From positions 1,116,001 to 1,180,000 of the forward strand of contig CAWKDN010000001.1 in NCBI GenBank assembly GCA_963848415.1: DNA of 64,000 bases, read 5' to 3'. The translations under genes were made by a program, and so were the position numbers. Of this stretch, positions 35,949 to 44,634 are shown piece after piece; the stretch's first letter is position 1, and every line of letters starts with the position of its first letter. The notes beneath the pieces are model-generated. The model did not search any database, was not told the origin of the DNA, and worked only from the letters and a program-made list of their open reading frames with translations. The DNA is from CAVQBC01 sp963848415. GTDB taxonomy: Bacteria > Actinomycetota > Thermoleophilia > Solirubrobacterales > Solirubrobacteraceae.

Positions 35949-37654
35949 ACGGCGGCGAAGCTCGCCTCCCGACCGCCTGCGGGCGCGAACGTGCGGACCT
36001 CGAGCCGCGCCTGCTCCCCTGACAGCAGGCCCTGGTAGGCGGTCGCCGTCTGCGGGTCGAGCAGGGAGATCGCCAGCCCGAGCGCGACCTGCTCGAGCGA
36101 CGCCACGATGACCTCGCCGTGATCGCTCGCTCGCAACCCGGCGGCGGGGAAGTAGAGGTCGCCGACGATGCGCGGGCCGCCGGCCTCGATGAGCCGCCGC
36201 AGGTGCAGGATCGTCAGCGCGCCTGCGGCCTGCGCCGCCGACAGGTCGCCGGTCGTCGCGCTGGCCGCGACGAGCACGACCTCCGGCCGGGCTTCGCGCA
36301 GCGCCATGTGCAGGTCGGCCGGGTCGGTCGTGATGCCCTCCAGGCGCCGGACCGAGATCCCTGCGGGCAGCTCGCTCGGCAGCGCGGCGCGCAGGGCGGC
36401 GGGATCGGCGAGCACGGTGAGCTCGACCCTGACGCCCTCGCGGCTGAGCTCCTCGAGCAGCTCGCGCTCGTTGAAGCCCCAGCCGACCACCAGCAGCCGC
36501 AGCCCCGGCGGCCGCTCGGAGGCGCGCGGACCCGGCGCGACGGCCGCGATGGGGTCCGCCGCAGCAGCCGCCGGCCGGGGGACCGCGGCCGCGGCATCGG
36601 CCGCGAGGACGATCACCCCGTCGCCTGGCTGCACCTCTGTGCCCGGCGGCGGGGCGTAGACGGCGCTGCGGCCGGAGCCGTCGGTGCGCACGAGGCCGAG
36701 CGGCAGCGCATCCTCGAAGCGTCCGGCGAGGGTCCCGAACGCGGCCCCGGCGACGTCCGCGCCGGACACGACGAGCGGTCGCTGCCCGCCGGCGACGCTG
36801 GGCAGCATCGGCGCGAAGCGCGGTTGCAGGAGCGCGACGCGCAGCGCGGCCGACATCGCCCGGTCGCCGACGATCGCGTCCCAGCCGGGCGGGAAGAGCT
36901 CCCACGCCGCGTCGGCGTCGCGGCCGCGGCGGAAGAGCAGGAAGACGTCCGGCGACGACGGCGCAGCGTCCAGGTGCTCGGCGAGCAGCATCCCCAGCCG
37001 CACGACGTCGACGTCGGCGGACTCGCCGGTGGCCTGGGCGGCCAACGGCATCACCAGGACGGCGCGCGCGGTCCGCGGGGAGGCGAGCACGAGGTCCGCG
37101 CCGGACTCCAGGTCACCGACCAGGACCCGCACCCGTAGGCCGCCCGCCCGGCGGCGCAGGTCGGCGGCGAGGCTGTGGCGGGCGTCGAGGTGCTCGGGCG
37201 CGACCATCACGACGATGCCGTTCGGGGGCTCGTGGCCCGCGCCGAGCCGCGCGCGCACCTCGCCGATCGCGCTGACGACGAACGGGAGTAGATCGACGCC
37301 GCCCATCAGCACCAGGTGGTCGCGCGTGTGCACCGGGGCGTCCGTGCGGCCGAGCCGCTCGAGCGAGCGCCCGACGATCTCGGAGACCACGGTGAACAGC
37401 ACGCCGGCCAGCAGGATCAGGCCGGCGAGCACCTGCACGATCCCGACCGCCCGCCGCGCGGCGGTCTCGTCGTCCTGCAACGCGCTCGGATCGAGCAGGT
37501 GAACGACGGCCGACCACAGCGCGTCGCCGTAGGTGTCGAACTGGTCCAGGAGCGCGTAGTCGAGGGCGGCCGAGCCGAGCGCGAAGGCCGCCACCAGCGC
37601 GAGGAGAAGGCCGAGGCGTGCCGCGGTGCTCCTCCGCTTGAGCAGGCCGATCAC
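35795..37654 (-). CDS. CASTOR/POLLUX-like ion channel with RCK domains
   Basis: GTG 37654 lies six bases after minus-strand TAGCCT, so it is leaderless-looking. The 619-residue protein has TM1 (about 12-33) and TM2 (about 67-92). Between them, GDALWSAVVHLLDPSALQDD corresponds to the Trp- and Asp-containing pore loop of CASTOR/POLLUX channels. The cytosolic part has two RCK-type Rossmann domains, the first at about 108-255 (DHLVLMGGVDLLPFVVSAI) and the second at about 380-525 (LRLLVVGWGFNERELLEEL), each followed by a TrkA-C-like beta domain. Relatives conduct K+ or Ca2+ and are gated by cytosolic ligands. The ion selectivity here is unknown. Confidence 0.8.
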   Translation of the reverse strand: MIGLLKRRSTAARLGLLLALVAAFALGSAALDYALLDQFDTYGDALWSAVVHLLDPSALQDDETAARRAVGIVQVLAGLILLAGVLFTVVSEIVGRSLERLGRTDAPVHTRDHLVLMGGVDLLPFVVSAIGEVRARLGAGHEPPNGIVVMVAPEHLDARHSLAADLRRRAGGLRVRVLVGDLESGADLVLASPRTARAVLVMPLAAQATGESADVDVVRLGMLLAEHLDAAPSSPDVFLLFRRGRDADAAWELFPPGWDAIVGDRAMSAALRVALLQPRFAPMLPSVAGGQRPLVVSGADVAGAAFGTLAGRFEDALPLGLVRTDGSGRSAVYAPPPGTEVQPGDGVIVLAADAAAAVPRPAAAAADPIAAVAPGPRASERPPGLRLLVVGWGFNERELLEELSREGVRVELTVLADPAALRAALPSELPAGISVRRLEGITTDPADLHMALREARPEVVLVAASATTGDLSAAQAAGALTILHLRRLIEAGGPRIVGDLYFPAAGLRASDHGEVIVASLEQVALGLAISLLDPQTATAYQGLLSGEQARLEVRTFAPAGGREASFAAVYQGLLEVGAVPVSLAPAGAAAELRPAPGTPVRPGDQLLVVQRRDAAGPES

Positions 37655-37660
37655 GGGCGC

Positions 37661-37666
37661 AGGCTA
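37661..37666 (-). promoter_or_regulatory. Putative -10 element of channel gene
   Basis: Minus-strand TAGCCT, six bases before GTG 37654. Confidence 0.45.
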
Positions 37667-37721
37667 TCCCGGCGCGCGCCCAACGGCCCACGGGCGCGCC
37701 GAGGTGCGGGAGGATCCGCGC

Positions 37722-39030
37722 ATGACGACTGCCACGGACCTCTCGCCGGCCGAGCGCGCTGCGCTCGGCAAGGCGGCGCGCGAGCGGGCGCCACGCTCGG
37801 TGCACGGCGAATGGGCGCCCGCGAGCGACCGGCGCGACCCGGTCGAGCTGCTCGAGGAGCAGGCGGCGACGCGCGTGCCCGAGCTCGTCCCCATCCGCTA
37901 CGGCCGGATGCTCGTGTCGCCGTTCACGTTCTTCCGCGGCGCCGCGTACCCGATGGCCGCCGACCTCGCAGGCGCGCCGCACAGCGGGCTCGAGGTCCAG
38001 CTCTGCGGCGACGCGCACCTGTCGAACTTCGGCGTCTTCGCGGCGCCCGACCGGCGCCTGGTCTTCAGCCTCAACGACTTCGACGAGACGCTGCCGGGGC
38101 CGTTCGAGTGGGACGTCAAGCGGTTCGTCGCGAGCTTCGCCGTTGCGAGCCGCGACCGCGGCTTCGGCGCCGGTGAGCGGACCGTGATCGCCGCGACCGG
38201 CGCGCCGGCCTACCGCGAGGCGATGCGCGAGTTCGCGGGCCAGTCCCAACCTGGACCTCTACTACGCCCGCACCGAGGTCGACGACCTGGTCGAGCGGGC
38301 CGCGCGGATCGGCACCCGCAAGCAGGCCAGGCGATTCGAGCGAAACATGGCCAGGGCCCGCGCCAAGGACAGCCTGCGGGCGTTCGCGAAGCTGACCACG
38401 GTCGTCGACGGCGCACGCCGGATCGTCAGCGACCCGCCGCTCGTCGTCCCGGTCGAGGAGCTCGTCACCGGCGATGCTCTGGCGGAGCTCGACCGCTTCG
38501 CGCGCACCGCGTTGCGCGCCTACCGGCGGACGCTGACGAGCGACCGGCGCCGCCTGCTCGAGCGCTACCGCTACACCCACCTCGCGCGCAAGGTGGTCGG
38601 CGTGGGCAGCGTCGGCACGCGCGCGTGGGTCGTCCTGCTGCTCGGCCGCGACGAGCACGACCCGCTCTTCCTCCAGCTCAAGGAGGCCCAGGCGTCCGCG
38701 CTCGAGCCGTTCCTGGGCGCGAGCCGCTTCGCCAACCACGCCCAGCGGGTGGTCGAGGGACAGCGGCTGACCCAGGCGGCGAGCGACGTGCTGCTCGGCT
38801 GGGTCCGCCTCACCGGCCTGGACGGCCTGAGCCGGGACTTCTACGTCCGCCAGCTGTGGGACGCGAAGGGCTCCGCGCTCGTCGAGCGGATGGACCCGCC
38901 GACCATGACGCTCTACGCGCAGCTGTGCGGCCAGACGCTCGCCAGGGCGCACGCCCGCTCGGGCGACGCTGTGGCGATCGCCGCCTGCCTCGGCGCGGGT
39001 GACCGCTTCGACCGCGCGCTGGCCGCCTTC
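37722..39030 (+). CDS. DUF2252 family protein (frameshift; C-terminus replaced)
   Basis: ATG 37722 follows a GGAGG at suitable spacing. The N-terminal part carries the DUF2252 signatures FTFFRGAAYPMAADLA, CGDAHLSNFGVFAAPDRRLVF and LNDFDETLPGPFEWDVKRF. These are kinase-like metal and ATP-site motifs. The frame breaks at the CCC run 38245-38247. Removing one C gives FAGQSNLDLYYARTEVDDL and restores the family sequence. The middle is normal to GDRFDRALAAF at about 39030. There the same frame switches without a gap into the C-terminal tail of an MMPL transporter (next feature). The family's usual last 30-40 residues are missing. The cellular role of DUF2252 is unknown. Confidence 0.75.
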
Positions 39031-39440
39031 ACCCACATCAAGGAGGCGTGGGCGCGTACGCACGACAACACGCAGGCGGTGGTCACCGGCATCGCGACCA
39101 CCGGGCGCGTGATCACCTCCGCCGCGCTGATCATGGTCAGCGTCTTCTTCGCCTTCATCATCAACGGCGACCCCACGGTCAAGCAGTCGGCGTCGGGATG
39201 GGCGTGGCCGTGGCGGTCGACGCCACGCTCGTGCGCTGCCTGCTGGTGCCCGCCGTGATGACGCTGCTGGGCCGCTCGAACTGGTGGTTCCCGCGCTGGC
39301 TGGACCGCATCGTCCCGAACTTCTCGATCGAGGGCGACGAGTGGTTCCGCGCGCGTGACGCCCGCGAGGCCGACCAGCGCCCCGCGCCGGCGGGCGCGCC
39401 GGCAGCCGAAGAGCGCACCCCGGCCAAGCCGTCGCCGTAG
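39031..39440 (+). pseudogene. C-terminal fragment of an MMPL/RND-type transporter fused to DUF2252
   Basis: In frame with the preceding gene, the sequence continues as HIKEAWARTHDNTQAVVTG, then GRVITSAALIMVSVFFAF, which is the penultimate helix region of MMPL transporters. One base is missing at about 39186: adding a T gives KQFGVGMGVAVAV. The tail DATLVRCLLVPAVMTLLGRSNWWFPRWLDRI then reads to a stop at 39438-39440. Only the last about 135 residues of a transporter normally longer than 700 residues are present. Either a deletion joined two neighbouring genes in the same frame, or the assembly skipped sequence between them. A functional transporter is excluded as it stands. Confidence 0.75.
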
Positions 39441-39730
39441 CTCGCCGTCAGCGCCGCGTCGATCGCGTCGACGACCTGCTTCTCCACGCCGTGCTCGTGG
39501 AGGTTCTCGCCGATCTGCGTCGTCAGCAGCGAGCCATTCGGCCGGCCGCGGACGACGAGCGTGGCCGCGCCCTCGTCGTCACGCACGACGGCGAGCAGGT
39601 TCTGGCCCCAGCTCGTGAGCGAGACACCGGTCTTGAAGCGGGCGCTGCGCTGGTCGTCGTCGACCTCGCGCAGGTCCATGGTCGCGAGCGCGCGCTTGAC
39701 GGCCGCCCACAGCCGCGCGGGCCGGGCCAC
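39179..39730 (-). CDS. Small hypothetical protein (N-terminal about 97 residues credible; tail antisense to MMPL fragment)
   Basis: GTG 39730 opens a compact protein: LWAAVKRALATMDLREVDDDQRSARFKTG, then NLLAVVRDDEGAATLVVRG and IGENLHEHGVEKQVVDAIDAAL. It resembles the small two-layer 'squared-residue' domains (DUF1499/START-like) that act as single-domain proteins in actinobacteria; this is a weak fold-level impression. After about residue 97 the sequence becomes Ser/Arg-rich and lies antisense to the MMPL fragment, with the first stop only at 39179. The real C-terminus may be near 39440, with its stop lost in the same event that damaged this region. It follows the AlkD-like gene by 38 bases. 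Confidence 0.5.
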   Translation of the reverse strand: MARPARLWAAVKRALATMDLREVDDDQRSARFKTGVSLTSWGQNLLAVVRDDEGAATLVVRGRPNGSLLTTQIGENLHEHGVEKQVVDAIDAALTASYGDGLAGVRSSAAGAPAGAGRWSASRASRARNHSSPSIEKFGTMRSSQRGNHQFERPSSVITAGTSRQRTSVASTATATPIPTPTA

Positions 39731-39768
39731 GCGGCCGGGGCGCTCTCGCCTGAGCCGGGCGTGATCAC

Positions 39769-40506
39769 CTAGTGCGCACGTCGCAGACCCAGGTAGCGCC
39801 GGCGGGTGTCGTCGTCGAGGCGCTCGACCGCGTAGCGGAGCGTCACGCGGGGCATCGTCGGGGCGTGGGCGTCGAGGAAGACGCTCAGCCGCTGCGGATC
39901 CTTCTTGCCGGCCTCGCGCAGCCAGCCGCCGACGGCCTTCTGGACGAGATCGTGCTCGTCGTCGACGAGGAGCTCGGCGATGGCGAAGGTGTCCTCGGTG
40001 TCGCCCTGACGGAGGAAGAAGTAGGTGGCGGTGATCGCGGTGCGGCGTTCCCAGGGATCGCTCGACCGAGCGAGCGTGTAGAGCGCGTCTCGGGGCTTGT
40101 CGGCGAGGTGACCGCCGACGACGTGCGGGGCGGCGCGGTCGACGAGGTCCCAGTTGTCGATGCGGTCGTGGCGGCGGAGATAGAGCTCGTAGAGCTCGAG
40201 CCGGCGGTCCTCGGGGGTCCTCTTGCGACGGGCCTGGAAGTCCATGATGCTCACGGCGCCGACGCGCACCTCGTGGAAGTCGCTCTCCAGGAGGGCCTCG
40301 ATCTGGTCGGGAGCCATGTCGGTGAACGCCTTGGCGAGCGCGAAGATGTCACCCATCCGCAGGCCGCCGAAGCGCTCGTCGGGGTTCGGGCGCGTCGTCC
40401 CCTGGACCTTGGTCGGACCGCCCTGGACAGGGAGGGCCTCGAGGCGCTCGACGAAGCGCGCAGCGGTGAGGCTGCCTTCGGCGGTCTCCGCGCGCGCGTC
40501 GGACAC
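39769..40506 (-). CDS. DNA alkylation repair protein (AlkD-like HEAT-repeat family)
   Basis: GTG 40506 is chosen because minus-strand TACCTT (40513-40518) lies six bases upstream. The 245-residue protein is almost all helical. RFGGLRMGDIFALAKAF, then SDFHEVRVGAVSIMDFQAR and a YLRRHDRIDNWDLVDRAAPHVVG segment match AlkD/AlkC-like HEAT-repeat glycosylases. So do SSDPWERRTAITATYFFLRQG and DLVQKAVGGWLREAGKKDP. In AlkD a Trp and Asp near the NWD motif act on the lesion; both are visible here. The family removes bulky or cationic alkylated bases such as 7-alkylguanine. Some members lack activity, so the substrate is open. Confidence 0.85.
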   Translation of the reverse strand: MSDARAETAEGSLTAARFVERLEALPVQGGPTKVQGTTRPNPDERFGGLRMGDIFALAKAFTDMAPDQIEALLESDFHEVRVGAVSIMDFQARRKRTPEDRRLELYELYLRRHDRIDNWDLVDRAAPHVVGGHLADKPRDALYTLARSSDPWERRTAITATYFFLRQGDTEDTFAIAELLVDDEHDLVQKAVGGWLREAGKKDPQRLSVFLDAHAPTMPRVTLRYAVERLDDDTRRRYLGLRRAH

Positions 40507-40512
40507 CCGGCA

Positions 40513-40518
40513 AAGGTA
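40513..40518 (-). promoter_or_regulatory. Putative -10 element of AlkD-like gene
   Basis: Minus-strand TACCTT, six bases before GTG 40506. Confidence 0.4.
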
Positions 40519-40599
40519 GTCGCTCGCCGTCCGACAGGGCACAGTCGGGCCGCCTGACCGGCCGACCTGTCACAGCGCCGGCCGCGCATCGTCGTAGAG

Positions 40600-40971
40600 G
40601 TGATGACGCCCACATCGCCTACACCGACGACGACGCCGCGCGAGGACACGCAGACGCCCCAACCCTCGGGTCCGACGTTCGGAGAGATGCTCGAGGAGGT
40701 GATCGACCTCAGCGCCGGCCTCGTGGTCGTTCTGCTGCCCGCGCTCGTGCTCTCCGTGCCCGGGATCATCCTCTTCGTCCTCCTGCCGGCCATCCTGCTG
40801 CTCGCACTGGCCCTACCCCTGGCCGTGATCGGCACGGTGATCGCCGTGCCGCCGTACCTGCTCGCCCGCTGGCTGCAGCGACGCCGGCGGGGGAACGCCT
40901 TGCCCGGGCCGGCCGTGGCGACTGCGGCACGCGTCCGGGCTCCGAAGGGGATCCTCAACCGGGCGTCTTGA
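40600..40971 (+). CDS. Small membrane protein of unknown function
   Basis: The first codon is GTG 40600 or ATG 40603. The 122-123 residue product begins with a Thr/Pro-rich hydrophilic segment (about 1-27), then an acidic amphipathic stretch EMLEEVIDLSAG. A long hydrophobic hairpin follows: LVVVLLPALVLSVPGIILFVLLP and AILLLALALPLAVIGTVIAVP (about 38-85). It ends with a basic RWLQRRRRG tail. No known family is recognised. The membrane-anchor topology with a basic tail after the second helix suggests both ends are cytosolic. It converges on the reductase gene with three bases between the stops. Confidence 0.6.
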   Translation: MMTPTSPTPTTTPREDTQTPQPSGPTFGEMLEEVIDLSAGLVVVLLPALVLSVPGIILFVLLPAILLLALALPLAVIGTVIAVPPYLLARWLQRRRRGNALPGPAVATAARVRAPKGILNRAS

Positions 40972-40974
40972 GGA

Positions 40975-41523
40975 TCACGACCTCGCCGGCAGGTATCGCA
41001 GCTCGAGCGCTCCGCTGGCGAGCGCCTTCGACTCGGCGAGCTGAAGCGGCAACCGGCGCACTGGCATCGCGTCGAAGAGCTTCGCGCCTGAGCCGACGAG
41101 GATCGGCAGGATCGTCAGGTTGAGCTCGTCCAGCAGGCCGTCGGCCAGCAGCCAGCGCACGAGCGACGGACTGCCGAGTACGAGGACATCGCCGTCGGCC
41201 GCGGACCGCATCTGCTCGATGCGCTCGCGCAGCGCCCGGTCGATGATCGTCACGCGTTCGTGTGCGCCGGGCTGGAGCGTCGTCGACACCACGTAGGTGG
41301 GCGTCGCGTCCATGAAGGCGAGCACGGGAGAATCCGGGTGCTCTGCTCGCAGGCGCGCATAGCCCTCGTAGGACCGCCGCCCGAGCAGCAGCGCGCCGGC
41401 ACGTTCCCAGCCGGCCGCGATACCCGCGAAGAGCTCTTCGTCGAAGTACGGGAACTGCCACTCGTCGTCGGCGTCCACGACGCCGTCCAGAGACGTGAAC
41501 AGCCCGGTCACGATCCTGCGCAT
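40975..41523 (-). CDS. Dihydrofolate reductase family protein (RibD C-terminal domain)
   Basis: The 182-residue protein starts at ATG 41523. It reads RRIVTGLFTSLDGVVDADDEW, GALLLGRRSYEGYARL, TYVVSTTL, DGDVLVLGSPSLVRWLLADGLLDELNLTILPILVGSGAKLF, the order of segments in the stand-alone RibD-C/DHFR-like family. These proteins bind NADPH and are annotated as deaminase/reductases. Most are not true dihydrofolate reductases, and their substrates are unknown. The length is normal. Immediately upstream on the same strand lies the remnant of an alpha/beta hydrolase. Confidence 0.85.
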   Translation of the reverse strand: MRRIVTGLFTSLDGVVDADDEWQFPYFDEELFAGIAAGWERAGALLLGRRSYEGYARLRAEHPDSPVLAFMDATPTYVVSTTLQPGAHERVTIIDRALRERIEQMRSAADGDVLVLGSPSLVRWLLADGLLDELNLTILPILVGSGAKLFDAMPVRRLPLQLAESKALASGALELRYLPARS

Positions 41524-41550
41524 GGGACACCCTCCCAGTCGGTCGAAGCG

Positions 41551-41851
41551 TCAGCTCAGGAAGGCGAGCAGCGCCTCGGTGCGGCGCGGTGGACCGCCCG
41601 TAGCCGCGTAGATCGGGACACACGACGCTGTGCCCGCCTGCCGCCAGTCGCGGGGCCACGAGATGCCACGTGGCGTGCGTCCTGGGGTGACCGTGCAGCA
41701 GCACCACGGGTGGCCCCGCTCCGCCGTGCCGGACGCGCAGGGTCACCTCCCCCACGTCGACCATCTCGAGCTCGAAGCCGTCGAACATCGACGGGATTCT
41801 CCCCGGCACACCCGTCGTAGGCGCGGCGGCCGCGACGCCGGTTGCAGTCAT
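41551..41851 (-). pseudogene. Collapsed alpha/beta hydrolase (haloacetate dehalogenase-like) remnant
   Basis: From ATG 41851 or 41788 (MFDGFELEMVDVG) the frame encodes a normal N-terminus: RVRHGGAGPPVVLLHGHPRTHATWHLVAPRL and VVCPDLRGYGRSTAP. This is typical of fluoroacetate dehalogenases and epoxide hydrolases. It stops resembling the family after about 75 residues. One base out of register the next codons read TEALLAFLS and a stop at 41551-41553, which looks like the end of such a protein. About 200 central residues, including nucleophile, acid and His, are absent. It therefore looks like an internal deletion plus a one-base shift, not a working enzyme. Confidence 0.65.
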
Positions 41852-41861
41852 GACGCCGCGG

Positions 41862-41867
41862 TACAGT
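41862..41867 (+). promoter_or_regulatory. Putative -10 element of mrp operon
   Basis: TACAGT, about 60 bases before the mrpA ATG chosen here. It sits next to the start of the divergent hydrolase remnant, on whose strand TACCGC lies six bases from its ATG. Confidence 0.35.
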
Positions 41868-41926
41868 GGCGGAGCCTCGGGGCGCGCGGCTCCACCGCGC
41901 TCGCGGGCGCGCTGCCCTCCGCCCGC

Positions 41927-44209
41927 ATGTCCTCGCTTTCCCGCCCGCCCGAGCCTCGTCGCGCGCCGCTCGCGTCCAGTGCCCCGGCCATCGCCTCGGT
42001 CCTCCTGGCCGCCGCCTCGTTCGCCGTGTGGCTGTGGCTGTGGGAGTCCGGCGGCGGCTCGATCGACGAGCCGTGGGCACCCAGCGCGGGCCTGCGGCTG
42101 AGCTTCGAGCTCGACGGCCTCGGCGCGCTCTACGGCCTGCTGGCGACCGGGATCGGGGCCGTGGTCTTCGCCTACGCGGGCGCCTACGTCCCGCTGCACC
42201 TCGAGCACCAGGGCCGCCCGGCGCGCGACGCGCGGCGCTTCTTCGGCTTCCTCGTCCTCTTCATGATCTCGATGGTCGGCCTGGCCACCGCCACCGACCT
42301 GATCCTGCTCTTCCTGTTCTGGGATCTGACGGCGGTCGCCTCCTACTTCCTGATCGGCTTCGACCGCCACGAGAGCGACGCGCGGCGCTCGGCGCTGATG
42401 GCCCTGCTGGTGACCGGGATCAGCGCCGTGCTGCTGCTGATCGCCGCGGTGATGCTGCACGCGGAGTACGGCAGCTACTCGCTCGAGCTGATCCTCGCCC
42501 GCGCCGAGCCCGGCACGACGGTGACCGTCGCCGCCGCGCTGATCGCGGTGGCGGGGCTGGCCAAGAGCGCGCAGGTGCCCTTCCAGTTCTGGCTGCCGCG
42601 CGCGATGGCCGCCCCGACGCCGGTCTCCGCCTACCTGCACTCGGCCGCGATGGTGGCCGCGGGCGTCTTCCTGCTCAGCCGCACCTATCCGCTGCTGCAG
42701 CAGTCCGAGCTGGTGCTCGACGGCCTGCTCGCGGTCGGGCTCGCCTCGATCGCGGTCGGCGGCGTGCTGGCGCTGCAGGCCGACGAGCTCAAGCAGGTGC
42801 TCGCCCACTCGACCGTGTCCCAGTACGGCTACGTCGTCCTCGCGCTCGGGCTCGGCGGCGCCAAGGGGGCGCTGGCGGCGTGCTTCTACGTGCTCGCCCA
42901 CGCCGTGGCCAAGTGCGCGCTGTTCCTGACCGCGGGGGCGGTGACCGAGGCGACGGACGGGCGCACACGGCTCTCGGAGCTGGGGGGCCTGGCGCGCGAG
43001 CTGCCGTGGCTGGCGGCCGGCAGCCTCGTCGCGGCGGCCTCGGTCGCCGCGCTGCCGCTGACGGCGGGCTTCTTCAAGGACGAGCTGTTCTTCGGCGCCG
43101 CGCTCGAGCGCGGCGGGCCGTGGCCGGTCGTCGCGGCGCTCGCGGCCGGCCTCACGTTCGCCTACATGGGCCGCTTCTGGGGGTCGATCTTCCTCGGGCC
43201 CCTGCGCGCGCAGCCGTTGCGCCTCGGGGTGCTGCTGCAAGCGCCGGTCGTGCTGCTCGCGGTCGTCAGCGTGGGCGCGGGGATCGTCGTCGGGCCGTTC
43301 GCCGCGCTGGCCGAGGCGGCCGGCGCCGCGACCTTCGGGGCGCCGACGCCGGGCGAGCCGGCCTACCACCTGGACCTACGGGCCGAGAACCTGATGGCGC
43401 TGGCGGCCTACGCGGTGGGCGCCGCGCTGCTCGCCCTGCGCGCACAGGTGGAGCCACTCGCGGCGCGCGTGGCCCGGATCGGCGACGCGATCGGGCCGGA
43501 GCGGCTCTACCGCGACGGGCTGGCGCTGCTCAACCGGATGTCGGACTCGATGCACGACCTCGAGGTTCGCGACCTGCGCACCCGGATCGCGGCGGTGCTC
43601 GTCCCCGGCGGCGTCCTCATCGCGGCCGGCTTCGCCGCCACCCCGACGCGCGGCGCCTTCGACGCCGGCGGCTTCCGCTCCGAGGACGCCGCGCTCGCGC
43701 TGGTGCTCCTGGCCACCGCGGTGGCCGCCTTCGCCACCACGCGCCCGCGCGACCACCTGCAGCTCGTGCTCTGCCTGTCGGGCGTCGGGTTCTCGCTGGC
43801 CGTCGTCTACGCGCTGCTCGGCGCCCCGGACGTCGCGCTGGTGGCGATCGTGGTCGAGACGCTGATCGGGCTGGTCTTCCTCGGGGTCTTCGCGCTCGTG
43901 CCGCGCGCGGTGCTGGCGCGCGAGGCGCGCATCCAGACCACCAGCAAGCGCAAGCGGCGCAACGTGGTGATCTCGGTGATCGCCGGCGTGTCGGCGTTCG
44001 TCGTCGTCTGGAGCGCGCTCTCGCGCCCGGCCTCGGACGCGACCGCCGCGACGCGCCAGCTCGAGCTGACCGAGAGCGTGCACGCCAAGGACACGGTCAC
44101 GGCCATTCTGGCGGACTTCCGCGGCCTGGACACGATGGTCGAGGTCACCGTCATCGCCGTCGCGATGCTGACGATCATGGCGCTGCTGGGGCGCCGGGGG
44201 CTGCGATGA
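41927..44209 (+). CDS. mrpA: Mrp Na+/H+ antiporter subunit A (MrpA with MrpB-like C-terminal domain)
   Basis: The 760-residue subunit is homologous to NuoL. Residues about 60-420 contain the proton-channel core, with FLFWDLTAVASYFLIGFD (Glu/Asp-containing helix), SAQVPFQFWLPRAMAAPTPVSAYLHSAAMVAAG in pieces, and SQYGYVVLALGLGG and GFFKDELFFGA with its Lys. From about 560 the C-terminal part (LRTRIAAVLVPGGVL onward, with ALLGAPDVALVAIVVETLI) matches the MrpB-like domain fused to many MrpA proteins. ATG 41927 leaves the first helix short and Arg/Pro-rich, so the true start may be earlier with an unseen indel. It is the first gene of a seven-gene, overlapping operon. Confidence 0.9.
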   Translation: MSSLSRPPEPRRAPLASSAPAIASVLLAAASFAVWLWLWESGGGSIDEPWAPSAGLRLSFELDGLGALYGLLATGIGAVVFAYAGAYVPLHLEHQGRPARDARRFFGFLVLFMISMVGLATATDLILLFLFWDLTAVASYFLIGFDRHESDARRSALMALLVTGISAVLLLIAAVMLHAEYGSYSLELILARAEPGTTVTVAAALIAVAGLAKSAQVPFQFWLPRAMAAPTPVSAYLHSAAMVAAGVFLLSRTYPLLQQSELVLDGLLAVGLASIAVGGVLALQADELKQVLAHSTVSQYGYVVLALGLGGAKGALAACFYVLAHAVAKCALFLTAGAVTEATDGRTRLSELGGLARELPWLAAGSLVAAASVAALPLTAGFFKDELFFGAALERGGPWPVVAALAAGLTFAYMGRFWGSIFLGPLRAQPLRLGVLLQAPVVLLAVVSVGAGIVVGPFAALAEAAGAATFGAPTPGEPAYHLDLRAENLMALAAYAVGAALLALRAQVEPLAARVARIGDAIGPERLYRDGLALLNRMSDSMHDLEVRDLRTRIAAVLVPGGVLIAAGFAATPTRGAFDAGGFRSEDAALALVLLATAVAAFATTRPRDHLQLVLCLSGVGFSLAVVYALLGAPDVALVAIVVETLIGLVFLGVFALVPRAVLAREARIQTTSKRKRRNVVISVIAGVSAFVVVWSALSRPASDATAATRQLELTESVHAKDTVTAILADFRGLDTMVEVTVIAVAMLTIMALLGRRGLR

Positions 44210-44634
44210 GCTCGTCGCTGGCCCAGGACATCGCGCGGCTGCTGCTCGCGCCCACGCTGATGTTCGCGCTGGCGATCCTGGTCAAGGGCTACGCCGACAC
44301 GGGCGACGGCTTCGCCGCCGGGGTCGTCGCGGGCCTCGGGGTGCTCTTGCAGTACGTCGTCCTCGGCGCCGCCGAGGCGGAGGCGCGCCTGGGCTGGGTG
44401 CGCTACGCGGCCCGCGTGGCGCTGACCGGCCTGGCCATCGTGCTCGCCGTCGCGACGTGGCCGCTGCTGCGCGGCGAGGCGCTGCTCACCCACCTGCCGG
44501 CCCCGGGCGCGCCGGTCATCCACGTCGGCTCGCTCGAGCTGATCACGGCCGTCGTCTTCGACGTCGGCGTCTTCCTGCTGGTGTTCGGCGTGGTGATCGC
44601 CACGCTGCGCTCGATCGCGGGGGCGCGCGCGTGA
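44206..44634 (+). CDS. mrpB: Mrp Na+/H+ antiporter subunit B
   Basis: The start ATG 44206 overlaps the mrpA stop (ATGA). The 142-residue membrane protein has four hydrophobic helices. MFALAILVKGYADTGDGFAAGVVAGLGVLLQYVV contains the conserved Gly-His/Asp-Gly loop of MrpB, and IHVGSLELITAVVFDVGVFLLV the conserved Glu. It contributes to the antiporter complex that exchanges cytosolic Na+ for external H+. Confidence 0.92.
   Translation: MSSSLAQDIARLLLAPTLMFALAILVKGYADTGDGFAAGVVAGLGVLLQYVVLGAAEAEARLGWVRYAARVALTGLAIVLAVATWPLLRGEALLTHLPAPGAPVIHVGSLELITAVVFDVGVFLLVFGVVIATLRSIAGARA

Noticed and set aside
37722..41851. A mobile element or genomic island explaining the damaged 37-42 kb stretch
   Set aside because: No transposase, integrase, terminal repeats, target duplication or shift in base composition was seen.
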